DNA from: Lysobacterales bacterium
GTDB taxonomy: Bacteria; Pseudomonadota; Gammaproteobacteria; Xanthomonadales; Xanthomonadaceae
Length of the DNA: 6,110 nt
Direction of reading: 5' to 3'
Assembly (NCBI GenBank): GCA_015655035.1
Contig: JAATFS010000252.1
Coordinates: 1 to 6,110, forward strand
Under the pieces are notes generated by a model. That model was not told where the DNA came from. It ran no database searches and worked only from the letters and a program-made list of their open reading frames with translations. Below are positions 1 to 6,110 of the stretch, one piece after another (position 1 is the stretch's first letter; every line of letters begins with the position of its first letter). Both the position numbers and the translations under genes were made by a program.

Positions 1-1
1 C

Positions 2-226
2 CTGCAGAAGATCGCCAACCGGGTCGCGGCCGGCATCGTCACCGCCGCGCTGATCCTGGCCTCGTCGCAGATGATGCGGATCCAGACCGGCGTCACCTTG
101 TGGGGCTATCCGGCGGTCGCGCTGCTGCTGTTCCTGCTGGGAGTGATCCTGGGCCTGGGGATCGTGATCAGTGCGCTGCTGTTCGACCGGCGCGTGCGTG
201 CGCGCGAGGAGCGCGGACACCGCTAG
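2..226 (+). CDS. ABC1/AarF/UbiB-family atypical kinase, C-terminal end only
   Basis: Frame 2 is open from the left edge to a TAG at 224-226 and gives the last 74 residues of a larger protein. The fragment starts LQKIANRVAAGIV, continues through a hydrophobic helix ending near SSQMMRIQTG, then a Gly/Pro turn (LWGYPAV), a second hydrophobic helix (about residues 39-61, LLLFLLGVILGLGIVIS) and a basic tail (DRRVRARE). An 'ANR...AALI' helix, a turn, and a second Leu/Gly-rich helix are the typical ending of bacterial ABC1/AarF/UbiB-like proteins. These are membrane-attached atypical kinase/ATPase proteins, some linked to ubiquinone biosynthesis or lipid metabolism. The kinase domain lies outside the window, so catalytic residues cannot be checked and UbiB itself cannot be told from a paralogue. 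The call rests only on the C-terminal membrane hairpin; another two-helix membrane protein remains possible. Confidence 0.65.
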   Translation: MQKIANRVAAGIVTAALILASSQMMRIQTGVTLWGYPAVALLLFLLGVILGLGIVISALLFDRRVRAREERGHR

Positions 227-229
227 AAC

Positions 230-276
230 GTGCCGCGCCGTTGGTGAATGTTTAAATTTTGTAATGCGGCACCAAA
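230..276. repeat. Overlapping inverted repeats flanking an AT-rich core upstream of opgB
   Basis: GTGCCGC (230-236) is the exact reverse complement of GCGGCAC (266-272), with 29 bases between them. A second pair overlaps it: TTGGTG (241-246) with CACCAA (270-275). The right arm GCGGCACCAA can therefore pair with either left arm but not both at once. The AT-rich segment lies in the loop. The repeat begins 3 bases after the upstream stop codon. It could be a protein-binding operator, an RNA structure in the tail of the upstream transcript, or chance in GC-rich flanks. It does not look like a classic terminator because the loop is long and no T tract follows. Confidence 0.35.
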
Positions 277-393
277 CATTTCAGTCAGCTTGATTACTGC
301 ATATTCGGTCATACGGCTGTCACGGCACCCTGCTAGCGACGCCGGCTTGGCGAGTGTTGCTTTTGATGCGGGCTTGCCTTCCACAAACATCCT

Positions 394-398
394 GGAAG
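394..398 (+). promoter_or_regulatory. Ribosome binding site that fixes the opgB start
   Basis: GGAAG at 394-398 lies 6 bases before the ATG at 405, a good Shine-Dalgarno spacing. The in-frame upstream starts, GTG at 354 and ATG at 366, lack a comparable site. They would also add a polar stretch (residues such as RACLPQTSWKPH) ahead of the first membrane helix. This favours 405. Confidence 0.65.
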
Positions 399-404
399 CC
401 GCAT

Positions 405-2510
405 ATGCATTGGATCCTCACCCTGTCGTTGTTGTCGCTCACCGCACTGCTGCTGGCCTCGCGCCGGCTGGTGTGGCTGAAGGCCACGCTGTTGTCGCTG
501 CTGCTACTGCTGCTCAGTGCCTGGTACCTGATCGACCGCCTGAGCGGCGACGGTGTCAACGCCGCCACCTTGTACCACCTCAAGGCCGACATGGACGGTG
601 CCGGCGTCAGCGATTTCAACGGCTACATCGCCTTGTTCGTGGCGATGGCACTGCTGTCGCTGCTGCCGCTGGCACTTGCGCGGGTGAAGCGCTTCCGGCG
701 GCAGCGGGCGGGCGTCGGCATCTTCGCCGGCTTCGTGGCGATGTTGCTGGTCGCGGTGGCGGTCAGCCCGCTGTATGCCGATGGCAAGCGTGTCTACTAC
801 CAACTGCGCCCGGTCGACTATGCGCAGGTCGTACCGGAGTACGAAACCCCGGTGCGCCCATTGCAACGGCGCAAGAACATCGTATGGATCTACGGCGAGA
901 GCCTGGAGCGTACCTATCTCGACGACAAGGCGTTCCCCGGCCTGATGCCGAACCTTCGCCGGCTGGCCGGCGAAGGCCTGGACGTACGCGACGTGGCTTC
1001 CAACGAAGGCAGCGGCTGGACCATCGCCGGCCTGGTGTCCTCGATGTGCGGCGTGCCACTGACCACGGCGCCGGGCGACGAGAACAGCATGGACCGCATG
1101 GGACTGTTCCTGCCCGAGGCACACTGCCTGGGCGACTATCTCAAGCAGCAGGGCTATAGCACCCGCTTCATCGGCGGCGCCGATGCCAACTTCGCCGGCA
1201 AGGGCAGCTTCCTGGCCAGCCATGGTTTCGACGAAGTGCGCGACGTGCATTACTTCCGCAACAAGCGCGTGGACCCTTCGCATTTCTCGGCATGGGGCGT
1301 GCACGACGACGTCATGCTCGACGACGCCTGGGACAGCTTCAAGCGGCTGTCGCGCGCCGGCCAGCCGTTCATGCTGACCACGCTGACGATGGACACCCAC
1401 CACCCTGCCGGCCATCTACCGGTGGCGTGCAAGGGCACGCGCTACCAGAGCCAGTATGGCGACATCGGCCTGCTCAATGCGCTCAAGTGCAGCGACCGCC
1501 TGGTCTCCGAGCTGGTGGACCGCATCCGCAGCAGCCGCTACGGCAAGGACACCGTGATCGTGATCGCATCCGACCACCTGGCCATGCCCAACGACCTGAG
1601 CGACGTGCTGGCCAAGCAGAAGCGCGAGAACCTGCTGCTGTTCCTGGGCAACGGCATCGCCCCGCGCCAAATGGTGGCCAAGACCGGCAGCACCCTGGAC
1701 TCCGGCGCCACGCTGCTGAACCTGCTCGAGCCCAATGCGCGCACGCTTGGCTTTGGCCGTTCGCTGCTGGCCGGCAACGCCACCCACAGCGCCAGCGCCG
1801 CCGCCGCCCGCGACAGCGGCAAGGACTATCCGCGCTACCTAGCCTTCGCACGGACGCTGTGGACCGGCAAGAGCACGCGCACGCTGCGCGTGGACGACGA
1901 CAAGCTGATGGTCGGCGTACAGCAGGTCAAACCACCGGTACTGCTGGAATACGACCACAAGTGGGAGTTGAAGTCGGTATATCTGGAGAACACATCGCGC
2001 CAGTTCGACCAGGCCGGCAGCAAGAACACCCTGGCCTACGTCGACCGCTGCACCGCATTCGAGGACGGCTCGGCCGACGGCGACTGGTGCGCCCTGCTGG
2101 TTGACCGCAGCAACGGCATGAAGCTGTACCGCGATGCCGACCTGAAACACGGGATTTCCGTGGACACCCCCTTGCACGGCCAACTCGCCGGCCCGCGACC
2201 GAAGATACGCCAGCCGATCATGCTCACCCGAGGCGGCCGCAAGGCCGACCCGGGCCACTACCTGCTGGAAATGTACGCCAAGCGCTTGCCAGCCCGCGCG
2301 TTCTGGGTAGAAGCCGTATCCTCCGGTCGCCAAGTAGTACTGGCCCAGCAATGGGTCACCCCCGACGCCACCGGCCGCATCCGCATGCCGGTAGGCCTCA
2401 CGCACAAAGTAGACGACCTGGAAATCCGGGTATGGCTGGACTACACCGAAGATGTAGCACTAGAAGGCCTAGCCATCGTCAAAGCCATGCCCCTAGCCAC
2501 ACGCTCCTGA
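405..2510 (+). CDS. opgB: Phosphoglycerol transferase I (OpgB/MdoB family), 701 aa
   Basis: OpgB is an inner-membrane enzyme with a periplasmic catalytic domain that moves phosphoglycerol from phosphatidylglycerol onto osmoregulated periplasmic glucans, releasing diacylglycerol. From the ATG at 405 the protein has hydrophobic helices at about 3-19, 22-43, 74-93 and 104-121, then a sulfatase-fold domain from about 157 to 450. NIVWIYGESLERTY carries the likely metal ligand E165. EGSGWTIAG carries the likely nucleophile T206. TMDTHHP (H332/H333) and IASDHLAMPND (D390, H391) match the substrate- and metal-binding positions of the LtaS/OpgB group. Residues after about 480 form a periplasmic C-terminal region that I cannot assign. 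As I recall, Xanthomonas OpgB entries are about this length, while E. coli OpgB is somewhat longer. The frame is intact and all key residues are present. The natural acceptor glucan in this organism is inferred. Codon choice drifts toward GTA and CTA in the last 70 codons. The gene converges on the mechanosensitive channel gene. Confidence 0.9.
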   Translation: MHWILTLSLLSLTALLLASRRLVWLKATLLSLLLLLLSAWYLIDRLSGDGVNAATLYHLKADMDGAGVSDFNGYIALFVAMALLSLLPLALARVKRFRRQRAGVGIFAGFVAMLLVAVAVSPLYADGKRVYYQLRPVDYAQVVPEYETPVRPLQRRKNIVWIYGESLERTYLDDKAFPGLMPNLRRLAGEGLDVRDVASNEGSGWTIAGLVSSMCGVPLTTAPGDENSMDRMGLFLPEAHCLGDYLKQQGYSTRFIGGADANFAGKGSFLASHGFDEVRDVHYFRNKRVDPSHFSAWGVHDDVMLDDAWDSFKRLSRAGQPFMLTTLTMDTHHPAGHLPVACKGTRYQSQYGDIGLLNALKCSDRLVSELVDRIRSSRYGKDTVIVIASDHLAMPNDLSDVLAKQKRENLLLFLGNGIAPRQMVAKTGSTLDSGATLLNLLEPNARTLGFGRSLLAGNATHSASAAAARDSGKDYPRYLAFARTLWTGKSTRTLRVDDDKLMVGVQQVKPPVLLEYDHKWELKSVYLENTSRQFDQAGSKNTLAYVDRCTAFEDGSADGDWCALLVDRSNGMKLYRDADLKHGISVDTPLHGQLAGPRPKIRQPIMLTRGGRKADPGHYLLEMYAKRLPARAFWVEAVSSGRQVVLAQQWVTPDATGRIRMPVGLTHKVDDLEIRVWLDYTEDVALEGLAIVKAMPLATRS

Positions 2511-2544
2511 CCCCCACCATCCAAACCCCGGACCTGCAGCCGTA

Positions 2545-2634
2545 AAGTTGCTTTCGCTTTCGCTTTCGCTTTCGCTTTCGCTGTTGCTGTTGCTGTTGCT
2601 GTTGCTCAGATCTTGATCTTGACCTTGATCTAAC
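2545..2634. repeat. Compound in-register hexanucleotide tract
   Basis: Five perfect copies of CTTTCG (2551-2580) run directly into four perfect copies of CTGTTG (2581-2604). Then come CTCAGA (2605-2610), two copies of TCTTGA (2611-2622), CCTTGA (2623-2628) and TCTAAC (2629-2634). All units share one 6-base register. The half unit GTTG at 2547-2550 just before the first block matches the end of the second unit type. The tract looks like successive rounds of slippage expansion and unit mutation. On the minus strand it could be read as alternating Ser-Glu and Ser-Asn, but I see no real gene there. Hexamer runs of this kind are, as I recall, frequent in Xanthomonas intergenic DNA. Confidence 0.9.
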
Positions 2635-2645
2635 TCGCCCTCAAA

Positions 2646-2685
2646 GCGATCCGAGGAGCGCAGGGAACCGGTGCGGCTCCATCGC
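2646..2685. terminator. Imperfect inverted repeat, possible bidirectional terminator
   Basis: The left arm reads GCGAT (2646-2650), a 4-base bulge CCGA, then GGAGCGCA (2655-2662). The right arm reads TGC (2672-2674), a bulged G, GCTCC (2676-2680) and ATCGC (2681-2685). This gives 13 base pairs in total around a 9-base loop (2663-2671). It sits between two converging genes, 136 bases past the opgB stop and 48 bases past the channel gene stop, where a shared terminator is expected. Tract support is poor. The minus-strand transcript would continue GCUUUGA, with only three U, and the plus-strand transcript continues with A residues. It may instead be an extragenic palindrome or a transcript-end stabiliser. 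Confidence 0.4.
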
Positions 2686-2732
2686 AAAAGCTCCCGCCCC
2701 GGCGACCACCCAACACCAGGCGGCGGCGACAG

Positions 2733-5207
2733 CTACGACTCCGACGGCGGCGGCGCTGCAGCAGCCATCCCCGCTCCTCCCGCACGACTAACCCGAATAT
2801 CCTGCGGCGCCTGCAACTCGATCCCCTCCGCCGCCATACGCTGCAACAACGCAAAGAACAGATCACTGCGCACACCATAGGTATCGCGCGGACTGCTCAC
2901 ATAGCAGAAACTGTTGAACGCCACCTGCCCCCCATCGATCGAATCGATGAACACCGACGACGTGGGTTCTTCCAGCACCTTCGGATGCTCCCCGAACAAC
3001 GTCAACAGCAGACTGCGCACCCGTTCCACGTCGGCATCCAGCGGCACCGAGAACTTCAGCTGCACCCGTCCCTTCGGATTGGACAGCGTCATATTGCGCA
3101 CGCTCTTGGTGATCAACTCCGAGTTCGGCACGATCAGCGTCGAACGATCGCTGACCTGGATCTCGGTAGCACGCACATTGATCTTGAGGATATCGCCCTC
3201 CTGATCACCGATGCGCACCCAGTCGCCGATCTTGACCGGACGTTCGGCCAGCAGGATCAACCCCGACACGAAATTCTGCGTGATCGCCTGCAAGCCGAAA
3301 CCGATACCCACCGACAGCGCGCTCAGCACCAGCGCCAACTGACTCAGTCCGATGCCCAACACCGCCAGCGTCCACAGCACCACCAACAGCAGCCCGCAAT
3401 AACGCGTGACCGTGCTGATCGAATTGCGCGCACCGGCATCCAGCTCGGTCTCCGGCAGATAGGTGTGGGTCAGCCAGCGCTGGAACAGGTTGGCCAGCGC
3501 CATGCCCACCACCAGCACCAATACGGCCCTGACGATCGCGCTCGGGGTGATCATCACCTTGCCCAGCTGCACGCCCTGCATCAACACATCGGACCAGCCC
3601 GCGAACATCGACAGGTTGGAGCCATAGGGCAGCAGCAGCGCCGCCACGCCGCACGCCACCAGCAGCGTCCGCACCGCAGCCGTGAGCAATACCCCTATCT
3701 GCACCAGGCGGCCGCTGCGCAGGCCGGCCACATGGGTCAGCGCGCGATTGAAACGCCCCTCCGGCGTGAATGCCCAGCCGATCAGATCCGAGGCGAACGC
3801 CATCAACAACCCGATCAGGCTCCACACCAGCACGATCCATACGATCTGGCGGGTGAGAAACAGCGCGAAGGCGACATAGCCGAACAGCGCCGCGATCAGT
3901 GCCGTGATCACCGTCAGGTGGCCGAGCAGGCGCACCAGCACGATCATTCCGCTGCTGCGCGAGGTCACCGTAGCGTCCTCCTTGTCGCCGCTCTTCGCCG
4001 CCCGGGCCCTTAGCGACAGGCCGGCCAGCGTCATCAGGATCAGTCCGCTGTACAGCAGCGCGACCATGCCGTCGGTGGCGGTCAACAGCGCACTGCTGAC
4101 GTGCGCGGCCTGGTGCGAACCCAGCACGATCGCGCAGACCCAGGTCAGCGCCGCGGTGGCATGACATTGCCCGCTCAGCCGCGTCGCGGTGTCGTCGTCG
4201 ATCGCGAACAACCGCCACGACGGTTGCTTCGGCATCAGCAAGCTGGCACTGAGGGCACTGATGAACGCCGCCCAGAAGGCGGCACCCACGAACGCGCTGG
4301 CCAGTGGATCCAACTGCGATGGCAGTGCTCCGATCGCGCGCGCGCCGTGCACCACGATGACCGCCGCAAACCCCGGGGTCAGCGTGCTCACCAGCAGCAG
4401 CCACAGCGCCAGCCCGGAACGCCGCAGGCGCCCAGCCGGTGCGCGCGTGGCGGCATAGTGGTGGCCCAGACGGCGCAGCCCCAACCGCACCGGGAACAGC
4501 AACAGCAATGCCAGCAGCAGGCTGACGCTCAAGCGCGCGTAGCCATGCTGCTGCGCCGCATCGCCCAGTGCCGTGCCACCGGTGGCATACAGCGTCGACA
4601 ACTTTTCACTATCGTGCGGCCAGTGCTTGGCCAGCAGTTGCCACAATGCCGGCGACAGTGGCGACGCCACCCGCAGCGCCAGTTCCTCGTTGAACCGCTG
4701 TACCCGCGTGCGCTCCAGCGCTTCGCTGAACTGGGTCGCTTCCAGCACCAACAGCTCGCTGCGCTTCTTCGCCGAATCCAGCCCGTTCTGCTGCTTGATC
4801 AGGGCCTGGCGCTCATTGCTGATCTCGCGCGCCTCGCCAGGCTGCGCCTCGCCCAGGGGTTTCAGCCGCTCCTGCACCTGCGCCAGCGCCGGCGCGAGGG
4901 TGCGTGCGGCCGCCTGGGCACCGCGTTGCACTTCCAGCACGCTGTCGCTGAGCTGGCTGAACTCGTCCGGTTGCTGGGCCGCGTCCAGCTTGCGCTGCGC
5001 CTGCGCCAGCAGCTTCTCGGCATCGCCCAACTGGGTCTGCACCTCCGCCAGATCCAGGCCTTCGGTCTGGGCATGGGCCATGCCCATGCAGGCACCACAC
5101 AGAAGGATGGCCAGCAGCAGGTAACGCCAGGGGGCAACGCTAGAGCAAAGGGATCGGAACACGAAATACACGCAGGCTGGGCGCGGACCACCGCGCGTGG
5201 CCGGCAT
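2733..5207 (-). CDS. Large MscS-family mechanosensitive channel with periplasmic N-terminal region (DUF3772 type), 824 aa
   Basis: This is probably an inner-membrane tension-gated channel that releases small solutes on hypo-osmotic shock. Residues 28-46 look like a signal peptide (YLLLAILL core, AHA before Q47). Residues 47-200 are a polar, heptad-like helical periplasmic region rich in Gln, Glu and Leu, ending LSPALWQ, which resembles the DUF3772 region of large MscS relatives. About nine hydrophobic helices follow between 225 and 576. The MscS core comes next: a helix at 602-621, the pore-lining helix at about 623-655 with SVGIGFGLQAITQNFVSGL, and the ERPVKIGDWVRIG entry to the cytoplasmic beta domain, with IVPNSELI at 692-699. 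A low-complexity Ala/Pro/Ser tail ends the protein. This size is far above small MscS (about 290 aa) and in the range of the E. coli YbiO class; it is shorter than MscK. The ATG at 5207 has no visible Shine-Dalgarno and lies next to a TCTAAT/TATCCT -10-like sequence. Starts at GTG 5171 or 5162 are therefore possible and would leave a more compact signal peptide. gabD lies 69 bases upstream on the same strand. Confidence 0.87.
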   Translation of the reverse strand: MPATRGGPRPACVYFVFRSLCSSVAPWRYLLLAILLCGACMGMAHAQTEGLDLAEVQTQLGDAEKLLAQAQRKLDAAQQPDEFSQLSDSVLEVQRGAQAAARTLAPALAQVQERLKPLGEAQPGEAREISNERQALIKQQNGLDSAKKRSELLVLEATQFSEALERTRVQRFNEELALRVASPLSPALWQLLAKHWPHDSEKLSTLYATGGTALGDAAQQHGYARLSVSLLLALLLLFPVRLGLRRLGHHYAATRAPAGRLRRSGLALWLLLVSTLTPGFAAVIVVHGARAIGALPSQLDPLASAFVGAAFWAAFISALSASLLMPKQPSWRLFAIDDDTATRLSGQCHATAALTWVCAIVLGSHQAAHVSSALLTATDGMVALLYSGLILMTLAGLSLRARAAKSGDKEDATVTSRSSGMIVLVRLLGHLTVITALIAALFGYVAFALFLTRQIVWIVLVWSLIGLLMAFASDLIGWAFTPEGRFNRALTHVAGLRSGRLVQIGVLLTAAVRTLLVACGVAALLLPYGSNLSMFAGWSDVLMQGVQLGKVMITPSAIVRAVLVLVVGMALANLFQRWLTHTYLPETELDAGARNSISTVTRYCGLLLVVLWTLAVLGIGLSQLALVLSALSVGIGFGLQAITQNFVSGLILLAERPVKIGDWVRIGDQEGDILKINVRATEIQVSDRSTLIVPNSELITKSVRNMTLSNPKGRVQLKFSVPLDADVERVRSLLLTLFGEHPKVLEEPTSSVFIDSIDGGQVAFNSFCYVSSPRDTYGVRSDLFFALLQRMAAEGIELQAPQDIRVSRAGGAGMAAAAPPPSES

Positions 5208-5276
5208 ATTAGAGGATACCGCCGCCGTCGGTATCTCGACTCGGGTTCGGCCCTGTCCGGCAGCGCAGCAAGGGCG

Positions 5277-6110
5277 CTACCCCGGGCCCACCCCGCCCTG
5301 GCACAGATACTTGCTGTGCATGTATTCGTCCAATCCGTGGCGCGAACCCTCCCGGCCGTAGCCGGAGGCCTTGATCCCGCCGAATGGCGCGGCCTCCGAT
5401 GCCAGCGCACCTTCGTTGATGCCGACGATGCCGGACTCCAGCGCCTCGGACACGCGCCAGATCCGTGCGGCGTCGCGGGTGTAGAAGTACGACGCCAGCC
5501 CATACGGCGTGGCATTGGCGGCGGCCAGCACCTCGTGCTCGCTGGCGAAGCGGATCACCGGCGCTACCGGGCCAAAAGTTTCTTCCTGGGTACAGGCCAT
5601 GCCGTCGCGCACGTCGGCCAGCACGGTGGGCTGGAAGAAGTTGCCGCCCCGTTGCGGCAAGCGCGCGCCGCCGGTAACGAGGCGGGCGCCCTGCGCCAGT
5701 GCGTCGGCAACGTGGCGTTCGATCTTCTCCACGGCGCGCGCGTTGATCATCGGCCCGATCTGCGCGCGTGCGTCGCTCGCCGGACCCACCGCCAGCGCGG
5801 CCACTTGCGCGGCCAGCCGGGCGACGAAATCGTCATGCACGCCGTCCTGCACATAGATGCGGTTGGGGCACACGCAGGTCTGTCCGCCGTTGCGGAACTT
5901 GGCCGCCATCAGGCCGGCCACGGCGGCGTCCAGATCGGCGTCGTCGAACACGACGAACGGCGCGTTGCCGCCCAGCTCCAGCGACAGTTTCTTCAGCGTC
6001 GCCGCCGACTCGCGCGCCAGGTGCTGGCCGACCGGGGTCGAGCCGGTGAAGGTGAGCTTGCGCACGCGTGGATCGGCCAGCCATACGTCCACCACAGCGG
6101 CGGCATTGGC
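5277..6110 (-). CDS. gabD: Succinate-semialdehyde dehydrogenase (NAD(P)+), C-terminal 277 residues
   Basis: The enzyme oxidises succinate semialdehyde to succinate in the cytosol, the last step of the GABA shunt. The frame is open from the right edge to a TAG at 5277-5279, so the start and most of the cofactor domain are missing. Counting from the edge, FTGSTPVGQ (21-29) is the cofactor loop, ELGGNAP holds the general base E45, and FRNGGQTCVC holds the nucleophile C79 (codon 5874-5876). EETFGP carries E177, a cofactor ribose ligand position, and the protein ends PFGGIKASGYGREGSRHG...DEYMHSKYLC. The CVC pair, R73 six residues before the nucleophile, and S238 four residues before PFGG match positions I recall for substrate binding and redox control in succinate-semialdehyde dehydrogenases. 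These details separate it from most other aldehyde dehydrogenases, though a glutarate-semialdehyde role is possible. Alignment places the visible part from about residue 210 of a roughly 485-residue protein. Nothing appears broken. Confidence 0.85.
   Translation of the reverse strand, partial: ANAAAVVDVWLADPRVRKLTFTGSTPVGQHLARESAATLKKLSLELGGNAPFVVFDDADLDAAVAGLMAAKFRNGGQTCVCPNRIYVQDGVHDDFVARLAAQVAALAVGPASDARAQIGPMINARAVEKIERHVADALAQGARLVTGGARLPQRGGNFFQPTVLADVRDGMACTQEETFGPVAPVIRFASEHEVLAAANATPYGLASYFYTRDAARIWRVSEALESGIVGINEGALASEAAPFGGIKASGYGREGSRHGLDEYMHSKYLCQGGVGPG

Larger units (their letters stand above)
227..404. other. Intergenic region between the kinase-like gene and opgB, with AT-rich core
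   Basis: These 178 bases separate two same-strand genes. The stretch from 247 to 265 (around TTTAAATTTTGTAAT) is far richer in A+T than the surrounding DNA, which fits promoter or operator DNA. I could not place a convincing pair of -35 and -10 boxes. TTGATT (290-295) and TTGGTG (241-246) are possible -35 elements but neither has a good -10 at 16-18 bases. No hairpin with a T tract marks the end of the upstream gene. The opgB promoter is probably here because the gap is long, but its position is not resolved. Confidence 0.4.
2511..2732. other. Intergenic region between convergent genes: hexamer tract plus palindrome
   Basis: This 222-base gap lies between the 3' ends of opgB and the channel gene, so it should hold no promoter for either. 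Its left part (2511-2544) is C- and A-rich with no recognised signal. The middle holds the hexamer tract and the right part holds an imperfect inverted repeat. The remainder, 2686-2732, is GC-rich with no clear structure. No supported gene is present on either strand. Confidence 0.7.

Noticed and set aside
248..1159. 303-codon plus-strand frame overlapping the opgB 5' half
   Set aside because: It is Arg/Ala/Gly-rich with no motif and is in a different frame from the well supported opgB.
504..1415. Long open frame antisense to opgB
   Set aside because: Frames of this length are common opposite GC-rich genes. Its sequence is low-complexity with no recognisable domain, while the opposite strand encodes a clear enzyme.
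2551..2604. Repeat block considered as a CRISPR array
   Set aside because: The units are 6 bases, directly abutting, with no spacers, and no cas gene is nearby.
2493..2687. Minus-strand open frame of 64 codons with alternating Ser-Asn and Ser-Glu
   Set aside because: It begins with TTG without a ribosome site, overlaps the opgB 3' end, and its peptide is simply a translation of the hexamer tract and the palindrome. Any 6-base repeat without stops stays open.
2985..4013. 342-codon plus-strand open frame opposite the channel gene
   Set aside because: The predicted protein is Gln-, His- and Arg-rich without domains, as expected for a shadow of a GC-rich membrane protein gene.
5085..5100. Cys at residue 40 of the channel considered as a lipobox
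   Set aside because: The preceding residues CGA do not fit the Leu-x-Ala/Gly-Cys pattern, and the AHA-Q site a few residues later is a better signal peptidase I site.
5262..5278. Small hairpin AGCGC-(7)-GCGCT just after the gabD stop, considered as a terminator
   Set aside because: There are only five base pairs, no T tract follows, and such short GC matches arise easily by chance in this DNA.

Overview
This window looks like ordinary chromosome from a GC-rich gammaproteobacterium, most likely Xanthomonas or a close relative in the Xanthomonadaceae. The grounds are the strong GC bias at third codon positions, a roughly 700-residue phosphoglycerol transferase I of the Xanthomonas OpgB type, and an intergenic tract of TTTCGC/TGTTGC-type hexamers of a kind I associate with Xanthomonas intergenic DNA. 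The genus call rests on recognition, not on a search.

Layout from left to right. Positions 2-226 (+) hold the C-terminal end of a protein resembling the ABC1/AarF/UbiB kinase family, with its paired C-terminal membrane segments. A 178-base gap (227-404) carries an AT-rich patch flanked by overlapping inverted repeats. opgB follows (405-2510, +), encoding a membrane-anchored sulfatase-fold phosphoglycerol transferase. A 222-base gap between converging genes (2511-2732) contains a compound hexamer tract (about 2545-2634) and an imperfect 13-bp inverted repeat (2646-2685) that may end transcription from both sides. On the minus strand lies a large MscS-family mechanosensitive channel with a long periplasmic N-terminal region (2733-5207). 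Upstream of it on the same strand is the C-terminal 277 residues of a GabD-type succinate-semialdehyde dehydrogenase (5277-6110), which runs off the right edge.

How the genes relate: opgB and the channel gene converge, and both families serve the hypo-osmotic response, one by decorating periplasmic glucans and the other by releasing solutes. This is a thematic neighbourhood, not a demonstrated operon. gabD and the channel gene point the same way with a 69-base gap and could share a transcript, although their functions are not obviously linked.

I found no RNA gene, insertion sequence, CRISPR array or phage gene, and no convincing new system. The least explained sequence is the convergent junction: the in-register hexamer tract, the adjacent palindrome, and a drift in codon choice in the final codons of both flanking genes.
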